Assembly: GCF_963678635.1 (NCBI RefSeq)
Contig: NC_087068.1
Span: forward strand, 18,419,872-18,479,871
From: Symsagittifera roscoffensis
Taxonomy: Eukaryota; Xenacoelomorpha; Acoela; Convolutidae
Length of the DNA: 60,000 nucleotides
Direction of reading: 5' to 3'
Each line of letters opens with the position of its first letter. Within the stretch, counting starts at the first letter, position 1. This document shows positions 42,501-52,492 of this stretch, piece by piece. The notes beneath the pieces are model-generated. The model made no database searches, was not told the origin of the DNA, and was given only the letters and a program-made list of their open reading frames with translations. Made by a program: the position numbers and the translations under genes.

Positions 42501-45500
42501 GTACTCTATAGACCTCAAGGGGCAGTCGAAAAAAAATTCAGAGTTCCACTCTTATACGAGCAGTTTCAATTGTTTGAAAGGTGACATCTTATAATAGGTG
42601 GCAGATTCACGTCAAATAGCTAGAACTCTCTATATTATTCTTGAATTTGCTGGATCGCTCTTTCTTTTACTTGAAACTATTTATAATCTGTTTAAAGGCA
42701 TTTTTTGCAAAAAAGCGTAAAACTTGAACTTTGGGACAAGCATTTATCATATGAAATATTATATTTACGTCAACTAGAAATTTTGTATTTACAAGTGTCA
42801 AACTCGAGGTCAAAAACAAAGTGGAATGTCTACATATGACTGAAAATTTAAATGAATAAATTAAGTTTTGTAGACCTCAAGTTTGACACTTGCGCTACCC
42901 GGGGTGAAATCTGCGACTTATGTTGCGACCAAAATGGGTAGCCGAAATGGACTTTCTGCGACCGAAATTCTATCATCACGCTAAAAACTTGAGTCGCACA
43001 AAGTCGCATTGTAGCTAATCAGGGTCGCTCAACGTCGCCCCTTAGCTAATTTAGGTCGCGCACGCAAAGTCACAACATAGCTAGTTTGGGTCGTCGCAAC
43101 CTACCTAATTTGGGTCGCGGAAAGTCGCAACATGGGTCGCGCGAAACATAAGTCGCAACATGGCTCGCGCATTATAAAGTTTCGAGCGGCTTAAGTAATG
43201 AAATTGCTGTCCGATTTTTTTGCTTGCATAAGCGTTATACAGATGAAGATTGCAAAATAATCCAGTAAATATGTACTTTTAATAGGCAGTTAGCTAGATC
43301 AACATATTTGCTGATCACATACGGGACCGCCACAAGAAGGAAACGATCGAAACGTTTTTCCTAAGTCGAACTTCTTCGAAAAGTTTTTCCTAAGTCAAGC
43401 TTGGTCGAAATGTTTTTGCTCGGTCGAACACAGTCAAAATAGTTTTTCTCGGTTGAAACCCTTCCTGGTCGAAAATTTTTTCGTCGAACTCCGTCGAAAT
43501 GCTTTTTTGCGGTCGAAACTCTTCTCGGTCGAAAAAACTCCTTGGTCGATTTCAGTTGAAACGTTTTTCTTTAGTCAAAAACAATCGAAATGTTTTGCCG
43601 CAGTCGAAATTCACATTGGTCGAAAAAAATCCTCACTCGAACTCGATCGAAACGTGTTACCTAGGTCGAACTTGCTCAAAATGTTTTTGCTCGGTCACAA
43701 TTGGTCGAAATTTTCTTCCTCGGTCGAACATAGTCGAAACGTAGACAGCTTGAGCCAAGTCGGTCAAAATATGTCGAGACGGTCAAAACATACCATTTTT
43801 GGTCGACTCCGTAAAATCATAAAGTGCAAACCTCGACCCTAAATTGCGAACTGAAGTCGCGCAAATCACGTTGGTCGCGCAAAATCGCAACATATTGTTT
43901 TTGACTTGGCGCAAAATCGGCTGAATTTGAGCAAATATTTCGGTTGCGCAAAGTCGCAACATACCCATTTTGAGTCGTAATGGTAGCAACATACCCGATT
44001 TGAGTCGCAATGGTCGCAGCATAAGTCCCTGACCTCGAGCCGGGTACTTTTATAGTTCTCAAAGTTGCCACCTATTGTAATACTGCTCCATTTAATTGTA
44101 GTCTGACTAATGTGAAGCAGATGATGAAGTGTTGTCTGTACATCAATGACCTCTCCCTCCACGACTCCACCAGGGCAGCTGTGTTGGCGGGCAGTCAGCA
44201 GAACAACCAACTAGCCGCTGCATTACAGAAGGTATTCGAGATAATTACTTAGAGGATACGTAGGTGCAGTGCAGATCCTGACACTTTGTTTTTGGCTATC
44301 AAATAATCGCAGTTTGTAACTAGTAAAACAAAGTGAATATTGAATTGCTTGTTTTTTGTGACCCAAAACTGAATAAGAGCACATTTAAAAAAAAATCTAT
44401 CAGCTTGATGTGCATAACAACTCCGCGAGGTGTTTTTATAAAGAGTCAGACATTCGCTAAGGACGACGGGAAGGAATGCCGTATTTTTTAAAGACTTTTT
44501 TTCGTGATTTTGTTTTTTCTCCAGCTTCCGCGTTGCGAGTTTTCATGAATGCATACTAAAGGAAAACATTTTACAATGTTTTTGTGCAGGCGAAGGAGCA
44601 AAGTGCCAGTCTTCAGGACACCGTTAAGAGGGTGGACTTGGAGAGGAATCGAATCGCCAAGTTTCTACAGGAGATGATGCCCAAGGAGGTGGCCGACAGG
44701 ATCAAGAAGGGCGAACCCACTTTGTCCATGACGCAAGTCAGAGATTTATTTAGTCAAAACTTCTAGATTCTTAGATTCTTAATATTTGCTGGGGCGAACA
44801 ATTGCTTAAAAATTTTGCTGCCATTATAAGTTTAGCGAAAGCATTTTTTCAAAGTTTTGTCATAATCACGAAAAACTTCGATAAAAATTGCCGCATTTCA
44901 GCGGTGCATCTTTATGAGTACGATTTACTACTTTCTTAAATTTAATGGCACGATTGTAACTCGCATGTTTTTCTTGGGATATTTTCCCTTCCCCCCTCCC
45001 CAATTTTGAAATTCAATTCTTAAAAGCTATTTCAACATTGTCATAATGCTATGAAACGTGGCGTATGGTGGAGAAAACAAACCTTTTGCGAAAAAATTTC
45101 TTTTCACATCAGGAATCGTAGCTTCACGCATTTAGCCATAACAACACGTAAAAAAACTATGAAGACGGAAATTTCCAAATGGGCGAGGTGGGGTGGTAAA
45201 AAAAGCTTTTTTTGTGGTGTTTAGAGCCACTCTGCAGTGAGTATTCTGTTCACTCACATAGTGAACTTCCCCGCCTACATCAACGAGAGCAAGCCGATGA
45301 ATGTGATCGAACTGCTCAACTTGCTGTTCTCAGTCTACGACCAACTGGTCAAGACACACAACGCGTACAAGGTCAGTCAATTAGAGTCCACTAGATCAAG
45401 TCAGGTCATCAAAAAGGTTCTGGAAATATTTATCTGCACTTCTTAATTGTGTAAAAGTTCAAAAAAATGTGCTAAAAAGCAGTAGCGGATTCGTAAATTC

Positions 45501-48500
45501 AAGCTGTGAAAGTAATTTCTTAGAAAAAAGCTGACTGGTCTTTTTTTTGACAAGCTCCTCTTGATGCACTCAGTTAAATCATTCGGTTTTTCATGATTCT
45601 GATGTTTTATTTCTTGCCATATCTTCTTTTTTTTCGCTTTCCATGCTTAGTCTTTTTTGTTTTTTACCCTTGAGATAAGCAAGGATGTTGCAACCGGCTA
45701 CTAGACTTTTTTACCCGCAAGGAATTTTATCCACATTAGTTTGCACGTGAAAAAGTTACACATGTTTCAACTTGCTGTGTGTTACATGTGTTGCTATACA
45801 ATTAAATCAAATTCAATCATTCTTTCAGCGCATCTGGAGTAGAGGTAATACCCATGCTTGTTTTCCGTTGTATCTGCTGCTACAAACGTGTGGTTCTATA
45901 GGTTGAGACCGTGGGGGACACGTACATGGTGGCTTGTGGGGCCCCCACTAAGTTCGACAAACACGCAGAAGAGGCGGCTGACTTGGCCCTTCACATGCTG
46001 CACGTGGCCACTTTCATCATACCACCAGGACACACATCGCCCATTGAGATCGAAATTGGTAGGGGTGTTTATGATCTTTTTACTTCAGTGTAGTTATATT
46101 TCTTTAGGCTACCTCGTTTCCGCGATTTTTCCGTGGAACATCTATTCTACTCGTAAACGTTTAAACGTTGGTTCCAGAAACCAAGACATAATATTAACTA
46201 AAAAACCAAGCGTATCAACAAAATATTTTGATATCTAATATTTGCGGTATTTTCATTGGGTAAAAATGGTACAAAAGTGATTTGTGTTTTCGGGGTCTAC
46301 AACTTAGTTCGAAGGGTGGAAGAGTCACGCTATTACGATACTAGCCCTCCCCCCATCACAAGAAATATACCTATCATACAATTTCATATATGGAGTCTAT
46401 GGGAAAAATTATGCAATTACTAGAGAAGGAAATTTTTTGGTTAAAATTTCTTCAATCGAAAATTTGATGTTTAAAAAATATCTTTAAGTGATTTAAAATT
46501 CATGTAATACAATTTTGCAGTAGTTTTTCTTCCATGAGAGCAATTTTTTGTCATCAGAAAAAAATTGGCCGTTCCTTTTTAAAATAATTTCTGAGTTCCT
46601 TAATACACATTGGAATGTCGGTATATATTTGATTGTTTTTCAGGCATCCACTCTGGACCTTGTTCAACTGGGGTGGTGGGGTCGAGGTGTCCGAGATACT
46701 GCTTCTTCGGAGACACCGTCAACACTGCATCGCGCATGTGCTCATACGCAGGGGTAATTACAACAGTCATTTGCACTTCATAATTGGTCTTTCGAAGATC
46801 AGAAGCGACCAGACGGTTTGAAGCTCGGCCATGGGCTGTTGGTAGGCATCTCCTGTGGTATGTAAAGGTAGATGACTCCGCAGCCCCTAATAGAATAAGG
46901 GCAGGCTCTGTTTGTAACCCCAAAGAAGATCGCAAACTTGAAAAATATAGAGATCTAATTAATGAAGGATGTATTAAGAGTAATCAACGTATTGAGTACT
47001 CTTATATAGTTCTTGCTGATTTTTTTGTTTTGTTTTCAGGTAAAAAATTTAAAATTTGTTCACGCTCAATTTTGATTTTTCGCGGTTTGACTTATGATTT
47101 CTTTTTAAGTTCAGTGCGTTTCTATTGTTAAAAGAAATGCAAACTCCATTATCGAACAGCAAAATCGTGATGGTAAAGATCACAAAAAAACGTGATCGAC
47201 CTCTAATTTCGAAAATGGAAGTTAATTATCAGATTTCCCACCGAATTAAAAAATTTTACCTATTGATACATTTTTCTCAAAATGGGTTATTTTTAACAAA
47301 AAAGTGTACATCATAATTTTTTCTACAAATTCAAAGAGCCTTAAAGCCATCTATTTTCTTTTGTCAAATTTCAATAAATGAAGGTTTTAAAAAAACAAGT
47401 CAGTTTTTTTTCAGTTTCTTTGCGTTCATTACTCTTTTCTAACTCTCAGTGGGCTATGTTATTTCAACTAAAAGCTTTTGACGTTCAGGGTGCTACTGGC
47501 CCTAGCACTGTGATTTTTCTAAACAAGCCCTGTAGGAACTATAGCACGTGTACCGAGGAACCCAGGACAGGTAGTTTTTTAAGCTGAGAATCTCCCTCGA
47601 AATACAGGTTGCGAATTTTGCCAATTTACTGGGCACTAATAATGATAAAACTACCATCGAAGAATTTTTTTATTTTTAAAGCCAAGGGAACAAAAGCCCA
47701 GCTTATTATAAGTATCTGATAACCCGTAGCCTTACATCAGGTCAATCTTTTTGAGTTTCTTTCAACTCTGGTTTATTCTGTGCAGGGGTTAGTTTTATCA
47801 ATCTTGTTGGCTTGATTCCCAACCATCTGACTCTCTTTTCTTCTATCCACGTTATACTTTAATCTTCCATATCTCAAAAATTCCTAGAATTTTGAGTGGA
47901 GTATGTTATGAAGGGACTCCTGACTGTAACCTTCGTTGTTGTAATACTTTTGATCTTCTGATTTTTGGCGTTTTGTATCTATCTACTTGTCCAAGCTCAC
48001 TCTAACATCAAATTTATGATAAATTGACTGCTTTTACACCGATTGCTGTCGAGCAGCTATTGTTAGATTGAGTGATCAGTCTTGATACCATACAGCGTAA
48101 CTTTGTAGCGTATCCGGTAGTGATATGGTGATTGCGAGTTCAAATCGCACGTGCGCTGCAATTTTTCAAGCTGAGCGCTCGCAAGATATCCATATGTTAA
48201 TGGGCACTTCATGATGAAGCAAGGTCCAGCTCAGTTTAAATAACTAATCTCCGGGCTGGTGAACTAAAACAATCGGTTTTTCCTACCCCCCCCCATCCCG
48301 CTTCTGAATTCTTTAAATTTATTTTTCTGTTCACAGTGTCAGATTGTTACAAAAATTTATGTGAGGACTATTTAAGCTATTACAAGCTTATTTGGTCGTA
48401 ATATTTAATCTCGTAAAGCCCCTCGTTACACCGTAACTTTTAATCCTATGCTAAAATAGTTTAAATGATTGCGCAAAAACAGAGTTTTTCTAGATTAATT

Positions 48501-51306
48501 CACAGGTCCAGATCTCAATCTACTGGTAATAGGAGCGGGTCTTCCTCCCTATTATTATCTGTCGATCTTCATCATAGTTTCAAGCACCTTATTTGGAATT
48601 TGAAGTTGAAATGGTTCATATTTAGTTTGTTTTTAAAGGCCAGTAAGATCCAGATCTCGAGTCCTACTCAACAACTGCTGGATCCATGTGGAGAATACAT
48701 CTTCGAGAGCAGAGGGAAACTGTCAATCAAAGTGAGCATTTTCGTTTGCATTCGGCATGATCTTCTGCCTCAATTGGGAGTAATTTCACATTTTTTTCCT
48801 AAATGAGCTTCCGACTCCTTTTTGGTTAAAAAGTTTAAGTCTCTTAGAAAATTTAAAGTTAAAGCTATAGAAAAACTTCGTAACTTCGAAGTGGCTTGAA
48901 CTTTTTTAAAACGATGATTTTTGCTGGTTGAGTTTGTCATAACTGAATCAGAAATAGGTTGAAGAATGGCTGGATAAAACTCACTCGTGAAATACTTTTT
49001 TTTAAAATTTTTTTTTATTTCTGAACTCGAATGGTTTATATTTTGTATTGCATTTGAGTTCCACTTAAGTTTTTGAAGAGTCGATGAACGTAGTTCAGTC
49101 TTTTAAAAAGGTCGTGATTATTGTTTTTTTTTTTTCAGGAAAAATTTCGAGGCTCAAATTTACTTACTGTTGTTTATTATGTTCATCTGTTATTTAATAA
49201 CTGTTTTCCAGGGAAAGGGAGACATGAACACTTACTACCTTCTGGGAACCCGCAAGTGTCTGCAGTATCTAGAACAGCTGAAGGTCATTGTGATCCAATG
49301 CATGGGCAAACAGCAGGAGAACCAGTTCCAGCAGATCCTTGGCAAGAGGACTCTGGACTCCACGGAGTCATTGCTACAAGAGCCGAACAAGACGTCCATG
49401 ATGGCAAAGCGGGCGTCAGGGATCAATGCCCAAGCGTAAGATCGGTTCTTTTCAACCGTTGCTTAAATTAAAGCGTCCTTATTTTGGTCTACCAATTTTG
49501 CCGAAAGTTGAAATAGTATCATAGTTTTCATAATTAGTTTTAAGTTGCAACGACTAATATGATCTCATTTTTCTACACTTGCGAGAGCAAGTGTCTTTAA
49601 TTTTCGTAACTCACGAAGCTTTTGGAGAACAAAAAACCAAAACGTAAAACAAAAAAGCGTTAATCTGAACATGTTGTTTGCTAAATTTTTTGTCTAAATG
49701 GTGGTAAATAATTGATTGTAAAAAGAGCGCGTTTAACAGTATTTTCACAGGATTCTGAAAGAAGAGGGTAGGTCGAATGAAGGAGTGAAGACCAAAGAGT
49801 CGGTTGGATCGATCCCCAATTCAACCCCGGCTGACGACCCCCATAACACTACTAAGCCTGGCACCCCACCAATGACCAAAGAAGAGTCAAGTATCCTATC
49901 AAAGAACAATGAAACCTCCAAACAGCCAAATGAAGCGGACAATGTCCCTGAAAAATGTGCTCTCAAAGAAGATAAAATGACGGTTTCCGGTAAAATGATT
50001 AGGACTGAAACTGAAGTGCACGTAAATCGAGATAATTCGAAAGACACAGTTGATCCAAAGTCGAAAGATGGTATCAACGAAATAAAAGCCAACGGTCAAT
50101 GCACTGGCCCTAATCTTGAAGCGGAAGTCAAAAACGAAAAACACGCGTCGCCTCCAAATGAAGTTGAACAAAAAAGTTCTTCAGTCGGTAAAACGTCAAA
50201 GCAGACCAAAGAGGCAAAGACGGCAAATGGGAGCCGAAATGATGATAATAAGACTCCGATAAATGAATCTGAGAATGCAACCAAGATTGATGATGTAAAA
50301 TGCCCGGTAGAATTATTCAACATAAGCACCCAGACACAAGCAGTTGATCCGAATCGCACTGCAGCAACGAAATGTAAGTCTAAACAATTCTTAGAATAAG
50401 GTCGTACTAAATATCACAAAAAATTCTTAATTCACTTGCAAAAATTGAAAACATAGATCATTGTGAAACATCTTACCAATAAATTGCAGTAATAAATTGT
50501 TTTTTTTTGTTCAGGCGTATGGATGAAAATAAAAGAACTTTTGAGTTATTTGCAACTTTGTTGCAGCCTGACTCAAATTGAAGGTTTCGCTTTTCGCCCA
50601 TTGGCAAAGATATAAAGCAAAAGTTTTCTAAAGTCTGCGTTTTTTGTTGTGTCACTTTCAATGAACTTTCTGTTAAGCTGCTGGCAAGAAAAAAGGATAT
50701 GGCAAAAATGATCAAATGTCGGGCGCCAACAGTATGGCATCTTCTGGTCGAACATCACCGACCCACGATCAACATTTCCTCCCAGGAGCAACCCACTCCT
50801 ATCAATTTGAGGGGGGATTTCCGGGCGGAATCAATCCGGGCTACCTCATGCAGTGCCCTCTCATGATGATGCAGGGCGGTGGTCCGGGGTTCGGAATGGG
50901 AGTGGGAGGAGGGATGGGAGGAGCTTTCGGAGGCGATATGCCTGGTGGGGCTCTTGGAAACTGGGGACTGCCGATGATGTCACCTGAAATACACTGTCCA
51001 GTTTTCATGATGCCACACGGCGCTATGTCGGCACAATCGGGTGACTTCGGCGGGATGATGATGGGCGGAGGAGGGTACCCAATGCACGCGGCGGGTGTTC
51101 CACAGAACACTGTTCCGGATGGTAGGCGTCGGAGGAACAGTGACGGAAAAGATTCAGGGAGGTCGACGGATAGTGGTCGCGAACACTCGGAGTTTGCTGG
51201 GATGCAACACTCTAATTCGCAGCAGTTTGTTCACATGGCAGACCCTTATGGACAGCAATACGTCAAGCTTGTACCTGCTCAGAGCGCGTTGTGTAATGTG
51301 CTGTAA
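34950..51306 (+). CDS. Soluble guanylate cyclase, atypical beta-3 / Gyc-88E-like subunit (15 exons, 1084 aa)
   Basis: Exons: 34950-35069, 35729-36023, 36334-36527, 36985-37158, 39263-39332, 39666-39807, 44102-44231, 44590-44736, 45225-45371, 45902-46058, 46644-46753, 48639-48731, 49212-49435, 49751-50373 and 50678-51306 (TAA). All phases join to a 1084-codon frame. Domain order is H-NOX (1-180), H-NOX-associated PAS (205-340), signalling coiled coil (345-405), class III cyclase (425-600) and a disordered tail of about 480 residues. The enzyme makes cGMP from GTP in the cytoplasm under control of a diatomic gas bound to heme. The start MYGLLLSSF and the LDNLHEY and LHYRSKRKG segments follow the insect Gyc-88E group closely, and the total length is similar. 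It differs in losing one metal-binding Asp (His435). Intron 2 is GC-AG. Confidence 0.95.
36593..36628. repeat. Short GTTCCGACCA inverted pair in intron 3
   Basis: GTTCCGACCA and TGGTCGGAAC face each other across 16 bp. This looks like an extreme deletion derivative of the MITE-like family at 27,825. Confidence 0.5.
36985..44231 (+). CDS. Exons 4-7: H-NOX-associated PAS region and start of the signalling helix
   Basis: Residues 204-375. Family landmarks are [11 protein letters not shown] and [13 protein letters not shown] (exon 4), [15 protein letters not shown] (exon 5), [18 protein letters not shown] (exon 6) and [18 protein letters not shown] (exon 7), all in the usual order. This region dimerises with the partner subunit and relays heme state to the cyclase domain. 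Introns 4 (37159-39262) and 6 (39808-44101) are large and carry repeats: a 170-bp tandem array, dispersed-family copies, a tRNA-like fragment and a fold-back array. Confidence 0.92.
37360..37425 (+). repeat. tRNA-like sequence (SINE-type fragment) in intron 4
   Basis: TGGCTAGTGTATGCGCC followed by a CTCATAAT anticodon-like stretch and GGTCGCAGATCAAATC resembles a decayed tRNA-Met-like gene: A-box, anticodon region and B-box in order. Confidence 0.35.
37600..38060 (+). repeat. Tandem repeat, about 170 bp x 3, in intron 4
   Basis: The word CCTATATTATATCGG or a one-base variant recurs at 37,623, 37,792 and 37,963. Each is followed by a GCGAG/ACGAGTGA segment, a GTTTT(G/A)A run and GAGGGGG(A)CTT. 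The units have diverged. Confidence 0.7.
38317..38470 (+). repeat. Copy of dispersed repeat family (intron 4)
   Basis: It starts AGAGTCGATGAACGTTGTGA with the matching GACTCTT, then AGGTCGTGATG, a T run and a TTTGACTTATGATTTCT segment. Confidence 0.6.
40150..40175 (+). repeat. Hairpin with GAGA loop, copy 1
   Basis: ACTTGTGAGAGCAAGTGTC folds as a 6-bp stem (one G-T pair) closed by a GAGA tetraloop. A perfect-stem version occurs near 49,577. Confidence 0.4.
40283..40350 (+). repeat. tRNA-like sequence (SINE-type fragment) in intron 6
   Basis: TGGCTTAGAGGTAGCGCGG is a good A-box/D-arm, followed by an anticodon-like stretch and GTGATTCGAGTAC as B-box. No complete acceptor stem is present. Confidence 0.45.
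40650..41130 (+). repeat. Copy of dispersed repeat family (intron 6), near full length
   Basis: It starts AGAGTCGATGAGCGCAGCTC. It keeps GCAAACTCCACGATCGAGCA, GTAAAGGTCACGAAAAAG, TTTCCCAGCGAAATAAAA and the closing CAACTGTCTGTCGGC block. Confidence 0.65.
42795..44040. repeat. Fold-back array with GTCGCA and GGTCGAA minirepeats (intron 6)
   Basis: Three blocks lie in a row. From 42,900 to 43,165 short units contain GGTCGC and GTCGCAACAT(A/G)GCTAATTTGG. From 43,345 to 43,805 units of about 35 bp contain GGTCGAA(A/C) with GTTTTT. From 43,845 to 44,030 GTCGCAACATA units return. The outer ends are inverted copies: GCGACTTATGTTGCGACC near 42,921 against GGTCGCAGCATAAGTC near 44,012. Just left, a 19-bp inverted pair (AAGTGTCAAACTCGAGGTC and its near complement) spans about 42,795-42,890. 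No ORF of interest. Confidence 0.65.
44590..48731 (+). CDS. Exons 8-12: coiled coil and guanylate cyclase catalytic domain
   Basis: Residues 376-593. The signalling helix ends in [14 protein letters not shown]. The catalytic core has Glu475 (KVETVGD, purine recognition), Asp479 (second metal Asp), Cys545 (PRYCFFGD, guanine recognition), and Asn552 and Arg556 (TVNTASRM, transition state). The first metal Asp (SDIV in active homodimers) is His435 in ILFTHIVNF, in the clearly aligned position. Mammalian beta-1 has Gly there and depends on an alpha subunit. By analogy this protein should be active only with a partner that supplies that Asp. Introns 8-11 are AT-rich; intron 11 holds a dispersed-repeat copy and a tRNA-like fragment. 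Confidence 0.94.
46985..47460 (+). repeat. Copy of dispersed repeat family (intron 11)
   Basis: It carries TTTGACTTATGATTTCTTTT, GCAAACTCCATTATCGAACA, a GTAAAGATCAC segment, CAGATTTCCCACCG and a final CTAACTCTCAGTGGGC block. The hairpin start is degraded. Confidence 0.6.
48085..48160 (+). repeat. tRNA-like sequence (SINE-type fragment) in intron 11
   Basis: TGTAGCGTATCCGGTAG as A-box and GCGAGTTCAAATCGCAC as B-box with a TGCGA/TCGCA stem. The acceptor stem is not recognisable. Confidence 0.4.
49077..49165 (+). repeat. Truncated copy of dispersed repeat family (intron 12)
   Basis: Only the first ~90 bp are present: AGAGTCGATGAACGTAGTTC, AGGTCGTGATT, a T run and CAGGAAAAATTTCGAGGCTCA. Confidence 0.55.
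49212..51306 (+). CDS. Exons 13-15: end of cyclase domain and long low-complexity tail
   Basis: Residues 594-1084. Exon 13 begins with [12 protein letters not shown], the last conserved cyclase block, then a helical Gln-rich stretch. Exon 14 (about 208 residues) is Lys/Glu/Asn/Thr rich and disordered. Exon 15 is Gly/Met rich ([20 protein letters not shown]), then has a basic Arg/Ser stretch (RRRRNSDGK) with possible phosphorylation sites. The last four residues are CNVL, which fits a CaaX-type prenylation signal with terminal Leu; mammalian sGC beta-2 ends CVVL. If exon 14 is not spliced the frame ends six codons later at 50397, giving a possible short isoform without CNVL. Confidence 0.88.
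49577..49596 (+). repeat. Hairpin with GAGA loop, copy 2
   Basis: CACTTGCGAGAGCAAGTG is a perfect 7-bp stem closed by a GAGA (GNRA-type) loop, in intron 13. It is the closest relative of the hairpin at 40,150. Confidence 0.45.
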
Positions 51307-51383
51307 ATTGTAGAGTTTCAAATGTGTCCGATCTTAACCACTATACTCTTTCTAGCAGCACATGTCAGGGCTTACAGGGCTAA

Positions 51384-51389
51384 AATAAA
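51384..51389 (+). promoter_or_regulatory. Polyadenylation signal of the cyclase gene
   Basis: AATAAA 78 bp after the cyclase stop codon, followed by a T-rich stretch. It is the first canonical hexamer downstream. Confidence 0.6.
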
Positions 51390-51597
51390 TTTTTTGCTCT
51401 TTTCCATTTCCCCACATCTCTCAAAATTTTGCTATATAAAACTGTTCCTACGGCATTTTGCATATAAGAAAAGTTGTTATAATCTGAAAAAATCAAAAGG
51501 GGATACCTGGATTAAAGCTTAATTTGGTACTTATAAGCTAGCGGAGGTGGCAATAATGGGAAAGATCCGATAGTTAGAATAGCCAGTAGTTGTTGTA

Positions 51598-52492
51598 CAG
51601 TCACGGGACATAGAAGTTGCAGTTTGTTTTTTTGATTTGAACGAGCAAATTAACGATTTGTTTCTTCACGTTTGCGTCGTTTTCTCTCCAGTTAATTATG
51701 AGATCGAAATTAAAAAACTATTTGAAAACAGCTAGCCGGATGAAAAATAAGTTGTTGCGGTGGCGTTAAATAGCTCGTATAACATATCTAGTTTCAGAGG
51801 TGCTCTTGCAGTGGAAACATTATCGCAAAAAAACTAGGAATTTGGACTTTTGGACTAAATTTGGTTCTCTGGGAAGCTAATAAATGTGACTTAATCTCTA
51901 TGTCGGAGAAAAAACGTCGGACATCAAAATTGAAACAGATTTTTGGTCCTCCCACGAAAAACAGGCGCATCTTTTTTGACGATACCTACATTTAATTTAG
52001 AGAAAACATAACTGCTTATAAGAATCCTGAGCATCGATTAAAGCAGCTATTTTTTCTGAAATAATTTTTGTTTGCTCATTTAGATCATCAGAGCAAAATA
52101 ACTGACAAATTTTTGGCCAATTTTTGACGACAGACCAAATAAATTTTTCAATTCTTCTGTCTGTAGTTTTTCAGTTGCATAAACAGTCAGTCAAGCTAGT
52201 AAGCTTCCGAAAACAACCAGTTTGAGACCATAGATCCAAGTTTTTTTGTTTTGTTTGCGAGAACGTTTCCACGGTAAGAATACTTCTGAATCTAGTTAAA
52301 GTCTGACTTTTTAACGCCCCCACAACAACATTTTGTTTCTGCTACCTCCTACCAAATAGTTTTATGTAGCAGATGCCAAAGGTTCAACACTATCTTTAAT
52401 AGTTGCAGAGAAAAAGACAAAACGTGAAAAAAATTGTCGTTTGCTCGTTGAAATTAAAAAAAAAGAGCTGCAACTTCTATATACCGTGACTG
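51598..52492. mobile_element. MITE with ~95-bp inverted ends and TA target (Tc1/mariner type)
   Basis: The first ~95 bp (CAGTCACGGGACATAGAAGT, then TTGCAG, a T run, GAACGAGCAAA, TTCACGTTT and TTTTCTCT) are repeated inverted at 52,395-52,492. Both ends abut TA (51,596-51,597 and 52,493-52,494), as expected for the Tc1/mariner group. The 700-bp interior has no transposase, so it is non-autonomous. Confidence 0.75.

Noticed and set aside
43453-44210. ORFs on both strands in the GTCGCA/GGTCGAA array
   Set aside because: Their composition follows the minirepeats and no protein family is evident.
46780-46930. G+C-richer segment after exon 11 that looks exon-like
   Set aside because: Exon 11 already joins exon 12 in the family order. 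The segment has no domain and is more likely repeat-derived.
47458-47590. More G+C-rich stretch with acceptor and donor-like ends in cyclase intron 11, a possible alternative exon
   Set aside because: It falls between exons encoding contiguous cyclase-domain residues and has no similarity to the family; it adjoins a dispersed-repeat copy.
49785-50399. Exon 14 plus its downstream stop as an independent gene
   Set aside because: Its frame joins exon 13 exactly at a good acceptor and exon 15 at GTAAGT. The six-codon extension is best seen as intron retention.
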